A stretch of DNA of 24,101 nucleotides from a virus: IMG/VR virus record IMGVR_UViG_3300032087_004909, positions 1 to 24,101 of that record. The stretch is one strand, 5' to 3'. Positions within the stretch are counted from its first letter, which is position 1. Each line of letters begins with the position of its first letter. This document shows positions 13,296-21,224 of this stretch, one piece after another. The position numbers were made by a program, and so were the translations under genes. The notes beneath the pieces were generated by a model that did no database searches, was not told the DNA's origin, and saw only the letters and a list, made by a program, of their open reading frames with translations.

Positions 13296-13669
13296 GACGC
13301 TCTCCCATCAATCACAGTCATTTCGAGCCACTGTTCGCGGTCCTCAACATCAATAATCGCCTCGATGTTGTAGGTCCGGTTTCGATAAACTACGCGGTCT
13401 GCCTCGGTGTAGTACGGAGCGCCGTAAGCGTCACCGCGATGCCGAATGACTACGCGAAAGCGGTTGATCGGAGTTTGGCGACCTGAGCGAAGTTCCTCCG
13501 AGTTGAATTGCGCCGTACCTTTATATCCTGTCCACTCTGCCCACACGCCTTCAGCCGGATCAGCCGCCCACGTTTCCGTAAACCCTCCGATACCGTCAGC
13601 AACCTTAGTCTTCCGCTCAATCACGATAAGAGAGCGAAGTTTGCCTGAGTGAATATCACAGCACTTCAT
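13292..13669 (-). CDS. Head closure/head-tail joining protein (SPP1 gp16-like)
   Basis: A 125-residue protein starting MKCCDIHSGKLRSLIVIERK. The family pattern is clear: SGKLRSLIVIERKT, DGIGGFTETW, VWAEWTGYKGTAQF, a basic strand RFRVVIRHRGD, then DRVVYRNRTYNIEAIIDVEDREQWLEM. This matches head-tail adaptors of the TIGR01563/PF05521 group, which close the portal channel after packaging. The start shares one base with the stop of the upstream adaptor gene (TGATG). Two adjacent Cys near the N-terminus are not a family hallmark and may be incidental. Confidence 0.87.
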   Translation of the reverse strand: MKCCDIHSGKLRSLIVIERKTKVADGIGGFTETWAADPAEGVWAEWTGYKGTAQFNSEELRSGRQTPINRFRVVIRHRGDAYGAPYYTEADRVVYRNRTYNIEAIIDVEDREQWLEMTVIDGRAS

Positions 13670-14340
13670 CAGATGCGAACTTTCGTGTACTCGCTGAGGA
13701 GTTCTGCCGCCCCAGACTTCCGATAAGCCTCGAGTGGCTCACAGCCGTCCCCGCGATGCGCGTAAAGGTAGGCTGCCATAACGATAATTGCCCGCTGAGC
13801 AAGACTGTCAACGGTGTCAGGCGTGTCCCCGAAACCTGCCACATAGACTATCTCAATCCCATCATAGGTGCGAGTGGCCGTAGGCCATGCTTGCGAGTTC
13901 TTCATGACAAGTTTGCCAGGATAGCTTGAGGTGTCTGTGTAGAATAGGCTGAGGGAGGATACCGTAGCCGCATCAGCCTCGTCGTAGGTTGTGACCGATG
14001 TAATTGACTGAAGCGGAAACCGGGGCAGTATCACCGACTCGGCACGGGCATAAAGTTCGCTTACAGCCATTTGGCGCACACCGCTCCACCACTCAGTTGG
14101 CCCGTGCGGCCAATCATTCATAGTTAGTTTCCATGATTGCGTGATAAAGACGAGGCCTGTAGTAATTTCGATGAATTTCCGTGCGTCTATCAAGAGGCTC
14201 GCCAAATAAGCGTCCTCCGTAGTCGAAGTGATCCTAAGTTGCGCTTTCAGTGACGCCACGTCAACTGGCTCACGCACAGGAGCGGTCACAAGGCGATTAT
14301 TGCCCTGAAATGTCGCTTTTGGCACAGGAATAAGGGTCAT
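13669..14340 (-). CDS. Head-tail connector (gp6/phiE125 gp8-type adaptor)
   Basis: A 223-residue protein starting MTLIPVPKATFQGNNRLVTAP. It has the adaptor layout: PVDVASLKAQLRITSTTEDAYL with a following helix LLIDARKFIEITTGLVFI, a conserved QSWKLTMNDWP segment, ILPRFPLQSITSVTTYD, then the beta segment IEIVYVAGFGDTPD and a helical C-terminus (AIIVMAAYLYAHRGDG). The Val-Tyr-x-Ala-Gly-[FY]-Gly motif is distinctive for this family. It should form the ring just below the portal. There is no clear ribosome-binding site; the ATG is 1 nt past the stop of the upstream 77-aa gene, suggesting coupled translation. Confidence 0.87.
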   Translation of the reverse strand: MTLIPVPKATFQGNNRLVTAPVREPVDVASLKAQLRITSTTEDAYLASLLIDARKFIEITTGLVFITQSWKLTMNDWPHGPTEWWSGVRQMAVSELYARAESVILPRFPLQSITSVTTYDEADAATVSSLSLFYTDTSSYPGKLVMKNSQAWPTATRTYDGIEIVYVAGFGDTPDTVDSLAQRAIIVMAAYLYAHRGDGCEPLEAYRKSGAAELLSEYTKVRI

Positions 14341-14341
14341 T

Positions 14342-14575
14342 TTACGTCAAACTCTTGTTTTCAGGGGCCGCATTAAGGGCTTTTTTGGTTGTTTTTACCG
14401 CCTTAAACTGCGAAAATGGGGTGACTTTTGTCTCATAACTGACGGCCAAACCCGCCTTGTCTTGCAGCGCTTGCTGCGCCACGTCGCCATTCAGCACCGA
14501 TCCTTCCGGGATTTGAAGGAGTTTTTTGCCGTATTTCAGTTTATATCCGCCTTCTTGCGTTATCTTCACCTTCAT
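14342..14575 (-). CDS. Small protein of the head-connector operon
   Basis: A 77-residue basic protein starting MKVKITQEGGYKLKYGKKLLQI, with GGAG about 8 nt before the ATG. A short beta-rich first half (VKITQEGGYKLKYGKKLLQIPEGSVLNG) precedes a helical Lys/Ala/Gln-rich half. No family is recognised. Its position, between a decoration-like protein and the connector, is often occupied by small head or connector accessory proteins. A GC-rich hairpin precedes it and may lower its expression relative to the upstream capsid genes. Confidence 0.75.
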   Translation of the reverse strand: MKVKITQEGGYKLKYGKKLLQIPEGSVLNGDVAQQALQDKAGLAVSYETKVTPFSQFKAVKTTKKALNAAPENKSLT

Positions 14576-14597
14576 AGCATTATCTCCTAGTGGTTAC

Positions 14598-14627
14598 GGA
14601 GGGGCAGGACCACCAACCCGCCCCTCC
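14598..14627 (-). terminator. GC-rich intercistronic hairpin after the decoration-like gene
   Basis: An 8-bp inverted repeat GGAGGGGC / GCCCCTCC with a 14-nt loop lies between the decoration-like gene and the 77-aa gene. No U tract follows on the minus strand. It is likely a partial terminator or mRNA-protecting stem separating abundant head proteins from low-copy connector proteins. Confidence 0.55.
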
Positions 14628-14634
14628 TAGCTCA

Positions 14635-15084
14635 TTATGTGGCGGCTACACCAGTACCTGCGAACGTGGGAGGTTCATTTGAGGCACCGGAGAGTACAGC
14701 GACCACATTGACTACGGCGGAAGAACCGGTTGTCCCTGTAGCGCTCAAGCGCACATAACGAGCATCTCCGACATAGCCGATACCCCCAGCAACTTGATCA
14801 TCGGCGGCGTCTGACGTAACTGTCAGGGCTGCTTCTGTACCAATCAGCTCGGCATCGGCAACTGCAGTGGCGTTAGCTGCCGCAGTATCGTCGCTTTCTT
14901 CGACAACGTAGGAAAAGCCAGAAGCTGTCCCTGCGTCAGTTACTGTGTTGTTAATCGTGGCAAAGGTTACTTTGTCAAAGCCACGAGTATCAACCCAATC
15001 TGTTGAGACTGTAGAAGTCCCGCTCAGCGTCAGGACGCCCGCTAGGACCACCTGAATGCTGTTCTTTCCGTCACGTTGTGCCAT
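14635..15084 (-). CDS. Putative head decoration/stabilisation protein
   Basis: A 149-residue protein starting MAQRDGKNSIQVVLAGVLTLSG, with AAAAGGAG 9 nt before the ATG. It is rich in Ala, Thr, Val and Gly, almost free of Lys/Arg after the start, and dominated by predicted beta strands (ASGFSYVVEESDD, YVGDARYVRLSATG, SAVVNVVAVLSG). It lies immediately after the major capsid gene and just before an intercistronic hairpin, which suggests high expression. Position and composition fit a capsid-surface protein. No specific decoration family motif is visible, so the role is inferred. Confidence 0.7.
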   Translation of the reverse strand: MAQRDGKNSIQVVLAGVLTLSGTSTVSTDWVDTRGFDKVTFATINNTVTDAGTASGFSYVVEESDDTAAANATAVADAELIGTEAALTVTSDAADDQVAGGIGYVGDARYVRLSATGTTGSSAVVNVVAVLSGASNEPPTFAGTGVAAT

Positions 15085-15098
15085 GTGTCAGGCTCCTT

Positions 15099-16406
15099 TT
15101 ACGCTGTGAACTCGAGGAGATTGATGGCCTCGAAGTTAATGACATCACCGCCGACACGACGAGTTGTGTAGAACTTGATGTACGGTTTTGCTGTGAAGGG
15201 GTCACGCAGAACACGAGTCCCCTGGCGTTCGACGATCTGATAGGCCTGCCGCATATCACCAAAGGCGATTGCGAGGGCATCAGTTGTCGTGTAGTCCGGC
15301 ATGTCCTCAAAAGAAGCGATACCGTAGCCCAGGATTTGCGAAGGCTGACCTGCGACGAATGAAGGCTGCCACAGCATGTTGTTGTCGCCATCACGCAGAA
15401 GACGAACGCCACCCATAGTTGTGCGGTTCATAAAGAAGTTCGCGTTGTTGCGATACTCCGCCTTCAGATTGTAGATCATGTTGATCATCGCATCGCCACC
15501 GGAGGGGTCCGCTGCGAAATCGCCATCAACGCCAGTTAAGAAGCGTTTCAACTGACCTGGGTTCGTGGTGCCGGTTGGGTAGTCGAGGAAACCGCGAGGT
15601 TTACCGACGCCATCACCATTGACGAAGGCTGAGTTTTCAGTACGCGCCATCTGCGATGCGACTTTCTCAGCCAACCAGCTTTCCATGTCGATTTCTGCGT
15701 CATCGAGCAACTTCTGCGTCGCGCGAGGCTCGGCGTACAGCTCGTGAACCGGGATGGACCACGCCTTCAACTGTGGCGTAGTTGTTTCGGTCCGCGTTGC
15801 AGTTTCCGATACCCAGCCGGAGCTTGATTCATCCAGATCGAACAGCCCTTCGAGAACGTTGGTCGAAATCACCTGCGTTGAGGCGTAACGACGCACATCA
15901 GAGGTCTCGAAGATTTTCTTGACCATACGACCGCTGGTATCCGGGGAGACCACATAGCCGCCATCGGGATCAGAACCAACTGACAGCGCCTTCTGTTCAT
16001 CGGCAGACAATACGCGATCATCTTTGCGCAGATACTGTTTGAACGCGGCTTTGTAGGCCATTTGTTCGTCGTATCCGAACTCAGAGGCTTTCGTACCACG
16101 CGCATAAGCACGAGCATCGGCCCATTTCTGCGCTTTTTCGTTCAACTCTTCAATATCAACATCTTTGCCGTCGAGTGTGATGTGCGCGCGGCGTTGTGAA
16201 GTGTACAGCTTGTCGATCTGCGTTTGCTTTTCAGCAATATCATCATTGATCTTGGTCAATTTTTCGTCAAGCAGCGTATCGACAGCGCCTTTCGTGAGCA
16301 TCTCTTTCTGACGCTCATCGTCCGTCGCTTTCAGCTCTGCAAATGCGTTTTGCACATCTGCAATAGCTTTTGTGACCTCCTTGAGGTCAATCTTATCTTC
16401 CGGCAT
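15099..16406 (-). CDS. Major capsid protein, HK97 fold, with N-terminal scaffolding (delta) domain
   Basis: A 435-residue protein starting MPEDKIDLKEVTKAIADVQN, with AAGGAG 7 nt upstream. Residues ~1-100 are a charged coiled coil (LKATDDERQKEMLTKG, LTKINDDIAEKQTQIDKLYT) typical of the HK97 delta domain. The sequence then turns to KALSVGSDPDGGYVVSPDTS (residues ~139-158), the usual start of the mature shell domain, so cleavage by the adjacent protease is expected at about residues 100-135. Later blocks include GWVSETATRTETTTPQLK, VPVHELYAEPRATQKLLDD-like segments (here IPVHELYAEPRATQKLL), AFVNGDGVGKPRGFLDYP and the C-terminal FYTTRRVGGDVINFEAINLL. The gene overlaps the protease by 14 nt. Confidence 0.94.
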   Translation of the reverse strand: MPEDKIDLKEVTKAIADVQNAFAELKATDDERQKEMLTKGAVDTLLDEKLTKINDDIAEKQTQIDKLYTSQRRAHITLDGKDVDIEELNEKAQKWADARAYARGTKASEFGYDEQMAYKAAFKQYLRKDDRVLSADEQKALSVGSDPDGGYVVSPDTSGRMVKKIFETSDVRRYASTQVISTNVLEGLFDLDESSSGWVSETATRTETTTPQLKAWSIPVHELYAEPRATQKLLDDAEIDMESWLAEKVASQMARTENSAFVNGDGVGKPRGFLDYPTGTTNPGQLKRFLTGVDGDFAADPSGGDAMINMIYNLKAEYRNNANFFMNRTTMGGVRLLRDGDNNMLWQPSFVAGQPSQILGYGIASFEDMPDYTTTDALAIAFGDMRQAYQIVERQGTRVLRDPFTAKPYIKFYTTRRVGGDVINFEAINLLEFTA

Positions 16407-17088
16407 TGAGTTTCTCCTTCAAGCCTTTGAGTTGGGTTAACAAGTCTTGCACTTGCATTGTCTCATCTTCGTCATCATCACGATGATCTCCGGCCAGACG
16501 TTTGGTTGCCTCATTGAAGCCGTAAGAGGCTACCATTTTGGCGAATTTGTTAGGCACACCTGCATCACGCAGTATACGCTCAACATCACCGATGCCTTGA
16601 AGCTGCTTTACGGCAGTCACCAAAGCATTAGTTTCCATAGGGAAGGTTACGGCGGAAACCTCCCACAATTCAATTTCCGTAAGCTGGCGGTACTCGATCC
16701 CATCTTCCACGATATCTTTCGAGCCGATGGTACGATATCCGATTGACAGGCCGTCCATTGCGCCCGCTTTCATCAGTGCGTAGGCTTCCGCGGCACGCCG
16801 AACATCTTTCAACAAACGTCCTCTGACTTTGAGCCCTTCGGGCGAGTCTTCCATCGAGTCCCAGACGCCGATAGGTTCGGACGAATTATGCTGCCAGAGC
16901 ATCTTTGGCCGTTTTACGCCAGACTTGAAATTTTCGATTGATTTGGCGAAGGCTCCGGGCATCACCATGTCACCGCCCTGATCAATCTTGTTGTAGACTG
17001 AGGCAAAACCTGTAAACGTGCCGCTGTCTTCTACAGCCTTCAGGTCGAGGGGGACATATTTGAACTCAATTGAGTGGCTTGGGGGCAT
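16393..17088 (-). CDS. Prohead protease (HK97 gp4-like serine protease)
   Basis: A 231-residue protein. ATG 17088 (MPPSHSIEFKYVPLDLKAV) is preferred over the upstream in-frame ATG at 17118 because AAGGAG lies 6 nt before it. The family blocks are clear: GTFTGFASVYNKIDQGGDMV, MPGAFAKSI, MLWQHNSSEPIGVW with catalytic His67, then GAMDGLSIGYRTIGS with catalytic Ser115, then LTEIELWEVSAVTFPMETNA. These match PF04586. The enzyme cleaves the capsid delta domain during prohead maturation and digests itself. The C-terminus is acidic and charged (AGDHRDDDEDETMQVQDLL). It overlaps the portal gene by 23 nt and the capsid gene by 14 nt. Confidence 0.94.
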   Translation of the reverse strand: MPPSHSIEFKYVPLDLKAVEDSGTFTGFASVYNKIDQGGDMVMPGAFAKSIENFKSGVKRPKMLWQHNSSEPIGVWDSMEDSPEGLKVRGRLLKDVRRAAEAYALMKAGAMDGLSIGYRTIGSKDIVEDGIEYRQLTEIELWEVSAVTFPMETNALVTAVKQLQGIGDVERILRDAGVPNKFAKMVASYGFNEATKRLAGDHRDDDEDETMQVQDLLTQLKGLKEKLNAGR

Positions 17089-18328
17089 CTGGGTCTCCTT
17101 CAGCGGGCTTTTCGTCATGGCCTCGGGTTGCGGAGCGAAGTTCAGCTAAGAGCTGGCTCCCTTTGGTGGCATCCGCCAAGGGTTCATATCCCTTCATAGC
17201 ACGCGCTTCATTCACAGTCAATTCGTTTGAATTATCAACCATATCCCAGATTCCTTTACGCTTTTCGGCAACAGCCTCAATGGCGTCGATATCGGGCCGT
17301 ATTTCCGAGCCTTGCATGAATGGCGCAAGCCATGAGTTCATTTCGTCAGTGACGTAGTGGGCAAGAGGTATTACGGTGTCTTCGTAAAAGCCTAGACGAG
17401 CTTCGCGGTAGTTTGCGTAAGTGGTATCGCCGGGGATGTTAAGGAGGAGGGGCGGAACACCGAAGGCAAGACTGATATCGCGGGCTGCGCTATCCTTAGT
17501 ATCGATGATCGCCATGTCGTCGGGGGAGAGTCCCATAGCAATCCATTCCATCCCACCTTCGAGGAGCATAGGTCGCCCAGCATTACGCGGCCCTGCATAG
17601 ACATTCTCGATCTCTCGCTTGAGTTCAAGGAACTGGTTGTCAGAAAGTGTAGAGTCAGCCGGAACAGACAACGCGCCAGAAGGTCGGGCAGAGTTCTGCA
17701 GCAACGCCTGTATCCAAGACATCGAGGTATTGTGCTGGTCGATAGCGTAGGCACCCGCGCGAGCTGGCGGCATACCGTACCAATCATCGAGGGGGTTGAA
17801 TAGTTTGACGTGCCTAATATCGCTGTCACCGGTTATCGGGTCCGAGGGGAAGGTGGTCTTGCGGCTGTCCACAGAGTACTCGTAGGCTTTGGGCAACCCT
17901 GTCTTCGAAGGAACAATTGTCATTCGGTCAGGCCGATGCGTCCATAGTTCCAATAGCCGTCCCTGACTTATCACTCGCTCATCGTAACAATTACCCGAGA
18001 GGAAGAGGTAGGAAATTTTTGCCCGCCAGAACTCGGTGCCAGACTGCTGTGGGTTGGGATTTTTAAGTAAGGTAAGCATTGGATGTTTCGGTTGCAGCTT
18101 GTCGCCTTTCCACATCTGAAACGGAATGGAGGCTACGGCAGTGGCAAGACGGTTGACCGCCTGGAAGGCTACGACATTTTGTGAGTAACCTTCGGTGGCA
18201 AAATCCTTATAGTTGCGACCGGACCAAGCGGCAGTTGATTGCCCGGTGAAGTGCAAGGCATAGGCTTGGGATTGCTTCTGCTCAGGGGCGGCCCCCGATT
18301 TACGTGTTAGGAATTGAGGAAGTTTCAT
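17066..18328 (-). CDS. Portal protein, HK97 family
   Basis: A 420-residue protein starting MKLPQFLTRKSGAAPEQKQS. The HK97-portal blocks are visible in order: SQNVVAFQAVNRLATAVASI (clip/wing entry), PFQMWKGDKLQPKHPMLTLL, PNPQQSGTEFWRAKISYLFL, SGNCYDERVISQGRLLELW, VKLFNPLDDWYGMPPARAGA, QALLQNSARPSGALSVPAD, MEWIAMGLSPDDMAIIDTKD, IALAFGVPP-like ISLAFGVPPLLLNIPGDTTY, then NYREARLGFYEDTVIPLAHY, and a C-terminal ELTVNEARAMKGYEPLADA. It forms the dodecameric channel at the packaging vertex. Length is normal. It shares an ATGA overlap with the large terminase gene. Confidence 0.94.
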   Translation of the reverse strand: MKLPQFLTRKSGAAPEQKQSQAYALHFTGQSTAAWSGRNYKDFATEGYSQNVVAFQAVNRLATAVASIPFQMWKGDKLQPKHPMLTLLKNPNPQQSGTEFWRAKISYLFLSGNCYDERVISQGRLLELWTHRPDRMTIVPSKTGLPKAYEYSVDSRKTTFPSDPITGDSDIRHVKLFNPLDDWYGMPPARAGAYAIDQHNTSMSWIQALLQNSARPSGALSVPADSTLSDNQFLELKREIENVYAGPRNAGRPMLLEGGMEWIAMGLSPDDMAIIDTKDSAARDISLAFGVPPLLLNIPGDTTYANYREARLGFYEDTVIPLAHYVTDEMNSWLAPFMQGSEIRPDIDAIEAVAEKRKGIWDMVDNSNELTVNEARAMKGYEPLADATKGSQLLAELRSATRGHDEKPAEGDPDAPKPLN

Positions 18329-19572
18329 AGCAGTCTTACTCCGGGTTTAGAACGCGCTTTGATCATTGGCTCGAGCGCATATCGAATGGAGTCAATGAAA
18401 TGATTGTGGTCATCGAGAATGATCGGGAGAATGTCGCCTGACAGCCTGTCGGTTTTATAGCTGTAGTGTTTGAACTCACGTGCAACGCCTGGACATTCGG
18501 TGTGGATAATTATTTCATCAAAGGACTTCATGAACTCGATGCCGTCTTCGACTGAGCCTCGCCCTTTCTTACAGGCGACTATGAGTGGAACGCCGTGACG
18601 CTTGAGATACGATATTGACTCAGGCCGGGCGCTGTCAGCGCGGATCACGTGTTTTGTACAGCCGGGGATGGCCGAAGCGAGGGCCGCAGCAGTTTCGTCC
18701 AGCTCGAGTTTCGCCCGCCCCATTTCAGCCCTGATGTAGAGGCGGTTGTTATAGATGTAGCATTTTGTGGCAGCTGTCGGGTCTTGACTGAAGCCAAAAT
18801 CGAGGCCGTGATAGGGGCCGTCCCAATCATCATCCGGCGTGAACTCTTGGATGGAGTATTTATCCTTGAAAACCTGGGCATCCGTGAGAACGAGATAATC
18901 CCCTTCCCAGATATGATCGTAAGTGTCTGGGCGACGAAACTGATCTTCGAGGCGTTCCTTTTCCAGGACCTCAGGGAACCATGGATTGTCATTGTAGTTA
19001 AGTTGAATGATCTTTGAGTCCGAGGGCGGGTTGATCCAAAATCGCCTGTTGGTCGCGCTTTCCTCGTTCTCCCTGTTCCACGTGACCCAAATTTCTGACT
19101 GCCACCAAGCATCCTCACTCGCGTCCTCGGCGCGGACGGTTGGAATGAGTTTGTTCCAAGCGGTTTCCGATACGTTCTCGGCCTCGTCTATCCACGCGCG
19201 GAGGATTCGGGCTTTTGATTTAAGGCCGTCGAGATTGTGGCGTAGGCCTGTGAAGGTGTAGCTGATTCGGCGGTTCCTTGATCGAATGTATTTCTCACCG
19301 ATCTCGTAGTAGTCATCGAGGAAGGGTTCGGAACGAATGGCGGCTTTTACCTCCTCCATTGACGATTCTTCGAGGCTGTTCAGGTGTTCGCGTCCACAGA
19401 GAATGACGCCGCTGACGCCGCCCTCAGCAAGGCGATATCCGTCAACGGCTGTCATCTTAGCGAAGGAGAAAGTTTTACCGGAGCCTCGCCCACCCTGCGC
19501 CCCACGATAACGAGCCTTGCCTTGAAAAACTGGGATCAGTTTCGGGGGCATCCGTAGCTTAACACTATTCAT
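18325..19572 (-). CDS. Terminase large subunit (ATPase-nuclease)
   Basis: A 415-residue protein. ATG 19572 (MNSVKLRMPPKLIPVFQG) is preferred over the start at 19644, which would extend far into the small-subunit gene. Walker A is GGRGSGKT at residues 27-34. Walker B is ILRAWIDEAE with Asp129-Glu130. The C-terminal RNase-H-like nuclease shows YHGLDFGFSQDPTA (Asp258), VIRADSARPESI (Asp313) and LDDHNHFIDSIRYAL (Asp394 and neighbours). This order fits the PBSX/TIGR01547-like Terminase_3 group. It drives DNA into the prohead and cuts it. The start lies within the last codons of the small subunit (8-nt overlap), so translation is coupled. Confidence 0.95.
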   Translation of the reverse strand: MNSVKLRMPPKLIPVFQGKARYRGAQGGRGSGKTFSFAKMTAVDGYRLAEGGVSGVILCGREHLNSLEESSMEEVKAAIRSEPFLDDYYEIGEKYIRSRNRRISYTFTGLRHNLDGLKSKARILRAWIDEAENVSETAWNKLIPTVRAEDASEDAWWQSEIWVTWNRENEESATNRRFWINPPSDSKIIQLNYNDNPWFPEVLEKERLEDQFRRPDTYDHIWEGDYLVLTDAQVFKDKYSIQEFTPDDDWDGPYHGLDFGFSQDPTAATKCYIYNNRLYIRAEMGRAKLELDETAAALASAIPGCTKHVIRADSARPESISYLKRHGVPLIVACKKGRGSVEDGIEFMKSFDEIIIHTECPGVAREFKHYSYKTDRLSGDILPIILDDHNHFIDSIRYALEPMIKARSKPGVRLL

Positions 19573-20086
19573 CTTCGTCAGGACCAGCCAACTCAATACG
19601 AACAGGTTTCTTACCATCCTCAACCTTGCCGAGCGAGCGGTCACTCATGTCGGTGGTGATGGAGAGAAGCTCCCGGTTAGAAAACTTTCCGGGGTCCTCC
19701 TCTATACGATCCCGAAGCTCGAGGAGAGCGTCTCGTGACAGCCCGGACATATGCTCGAGGTTTGTGGCGAACTCGCGGTTCACCTCGTCACGATAGAGGG
19801 AAAGGAGTTCCTGGAACGCCGGGGATTGCTTAATGATTGAGATGCGGGAGTTGGAATAGCCGAGGGTGATCGAAGCATCGGACTCAGACATACCAGCGGC
19901 AATCAGTCGGGCCAAAGCATGGTGGCGATCGGTTAGCTTTTTCAAGTCCGGTGCCACCATGCCTCGATCCGTGGTAGACAAAAGCTGAAAGTCCAAATCT
20001 TGCAGCTCCCTCACGACCTCGTAGTCAAGCGGAACCGCCCGGCGTCCCGGTCCAGCTAACTTATCTATTTGAAGGTTCAGTGACAT
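19565..20086 (-). CDS. Terminase small subunit (DNA recognition)
   Basis: A 173-residue protein if it starts at ATG 20086 (MSLNLQIDKLAGPGRRAVPLD); an alternative ATG at 20095 would add three residues. I prefer 20086 because a GGA motif lies 8 nt before it. Residues ~60-90 contain a helix-turn-helix of the small-terminase type (ALARLIAAGMSESDASITLG, YSNSRISIIKQSPAFQEL). A long helix (LSLYRDEVNREFATNLEHM) and an acidic C-terminus ending AGPDEDE follow. The protein would bind the packaging site and regulate the large subunit encoded directly downstream. Identification rests on domain pattern and position next to the terminase ATPase. Confidence 0.83.
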   Translation of the reverse strand: MSLNLQIDKLAGPGRRAVPLDYEVVRELQDLDFQLLSTTDRGMVAPDLKKLTDRHHALARLIAAGMSESDASITLGYSNSRISIIKQSPAFQELLSLYRDEVNREFATNLEHMSGLSRDALLELRDRIEEDPGKFSNRELLSITTDMSDRSLGKVEDGKKPVRIELAGPDEDE

Positions 20087-20119
20087 ATGGCCCATCCACG
20101 AATTGCGCTTCCATTCCTG

Positions 20120-20149
20120 ACCCTAGCACACACTCGCGCGGGATGTCAA
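20120..20149 (-). promoter_or_regulatory. Leftward late promoter upstream of the terminase genes
   Basis: On the minus strand, TTGACA (20149-20144) is followed after 18 nt by TAGGGT (20125-20120), preceded by TGC as in an extended -10. Transcription would begin near 20113, a short distance before the small terminase start. It is a perfect -35 with a weak -10, so possibly activator dependent. Confidence 0.55.
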
Positions 20150-20496
20150 ATGATATGTCCGGGAGCCAGCTCACGGCTAGGGACGGCCATCAGACGAGAG
20201 GCGAGGCAGTTGTCGCCGCCGAGTCCGCCCGGCAGGAAAATTCTAAACTATTCAGGGACAGGAATCGGTGGGCAAGTTATTTGTGATAGGTAGAGGGCTT
20301 GTGATGGCCGCCCCGATTTCGCGGTGTCTAGGGACGGCCCCCAGTCAGGCGGAGCCGTAGTTTAATCTTTCGCGGGGGCGTGTCAGAAGGAACCGGACAA
20401 AGTATGGCTCTAAAAAATCACCGCAAACAAAGAGGGGTTAGAGAGCGACCGAACTTATATGAGGTTTTTTGAATATGTTTTTCTTCTATGAGTTGT
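20150..20496. other. Non-coding gap upstream of terminase; candidate packaging (cos/pac) region
   Basis: No credible gene is seen here. The 12-mer CTAGGGACGGCC occurs twice (20177-20188 and 20328-20339), and GGCCATC (20185-20191) has an inverted match GATGGCC (20303-20309). Long gaps are rare elsewhere in this compact late region, and packaging sites often lie beside the small terminase gene, so a cos or pac site is a reasonable inference. No cos overhang can be identified by eye. Confidence 0.35.
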
Positions 20497-20517
20497 GGGG
20501 GCGCGTTGTGCGCCCCC
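20497..20517 (-). terminator. Hairpin after the 197-aa gene
   Basis: An 8-bp GC stem GGGGGCGC / GCGCCCCC with a 5-nt loop lies 16 nt past the stop of the upstream leftward gene. On the minus strand it is followed by A-rich, not U-rich, sequence, so intrinsic termination would be weak. On the plus strand the T-rich side lies before the stem. Confidence 0.5.
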
Positions 20518-20532
20518 ATCGGTTGTTTCGCG

Positions 20533-21126
20533 TTATGCTTGTGCCAACGCCTTGGCCATCGCGTCCGATTGATCAAGTGACTCGCTTGCCGCTTGGTCCG
20601 CGTCGAACAAGGCTTGTGCCACCGGGTCGACAAGTTCCGATTGGCTCGCCGCCCATTGCATCTTATACGCCTTGCGCCCGGCGGCGTCCTTGGAGTCGAT
20701 GGCGGCGTATGTCTTGGCCAAGGCCGACCCGGCATGGTCACGAATCAAATCACCAACAACACGCAACCGATACTTATCAAGCGGGTCAACATTGCGCCCG
20801 GTGGAACGTGTGGTGCCGTGGATGTTCGACTCAAGGTCGTCGCGGCGGTTGGCCCGAAGGGTTTCCCGCATGTCGTACACGGCTTGTGGGTTGTCCCGCC
20901 CCCATGCCTTGCGTTCGATGGTATCGACGTCCTTGCCGGAAAGCCCGGTTGCATCTTCGTACGCGTCCGCCAAAGCGCTTGCGGCGGCGTCGTTGATGTC
21001 TTGCTTGACGCCATACGCCAACTCGCGCAAAACGGTTTCCGGCGTCCAATTCGTGGTGTTTACGGTAATGATGTCACCATTACGGTTGGCAACTTCAAAT
21101 GTGGCGGGAATTGTAAGATTTTTCAT
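20533..21126 (-). CDS. Hypothetical protein, 197 aa, first gene of the leftward region
   Basis: ATG 21126 (MKNLTIPATFEVANRNGDI) is chosen over the longer frame start at 21237 because GAAAGG lies about 10 nt upstream and a promoter sits just above. A short beta N-terminus (FEVANRNGDIITVNTTNW) is followed by an almost fully helical, Ala/Asp-rich, charged protein (AYGVKQDINDAAASALADAY, GRDNPQAVYDMRETLRANRR, DKYRLRVVGDLIRDHAGSAL). There is no signal peptide, membrane segment or catalytic motif. The gene is visibly richer in G+C than the early genes to its right. Its own promoter and hairpin make it a separate transcription unit between the control region and the terminase operon. Function is unknown; a DNA- or capsid-associated role is possible. 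Confidence 0.75.
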   Translation of the reverse strand: MKNLTIPATFEVANRNGDIITVNTTNWTPETVLRELAYGVKQDINDAAASALADAYEDATGLSGKDVDTIERKAWGRDNPQAVYDMRETLRANRRDDLESNIHGTTRSTGRNVDPLDKYRLRVVGDLIRDHAGSALAKTYAAIDSKDAAGRKAYKMQWAASQSELVDPVAQALFDADQAASESLDQSDAMAKALAQA

Positions 21127-21196
21127 GGTGGTAAGCCTTTCAAAGATATGGGCAAAATCGCCCGGAAAAAGGACGGATTTCGCCCCCTTCCCAATT

Positions 21197-21224
21197 AATA
21201 TATGCCGTATCGCGTATGGTTCAA
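21197..21224 (-). promoter_or_regulatory. Leftward promoter of the 197-aa gene
   Basis: On the minus strand, TTGAAC (21224-21219) and TATATT (21202-21197) are separated by 16 nt, about 70 nt before the ATG at 21126. A short GGGC/GCCC inverted repeat (21150-21163) lies in the presumed leader. Confidence 0.5.

Noticed and set aside
20080-20293. Two overlapping rightward 68-residue frames
   Set aside because: They overlap each other in different frames, cross the leftward promoter and the small terminase start, and have unlikely composition.
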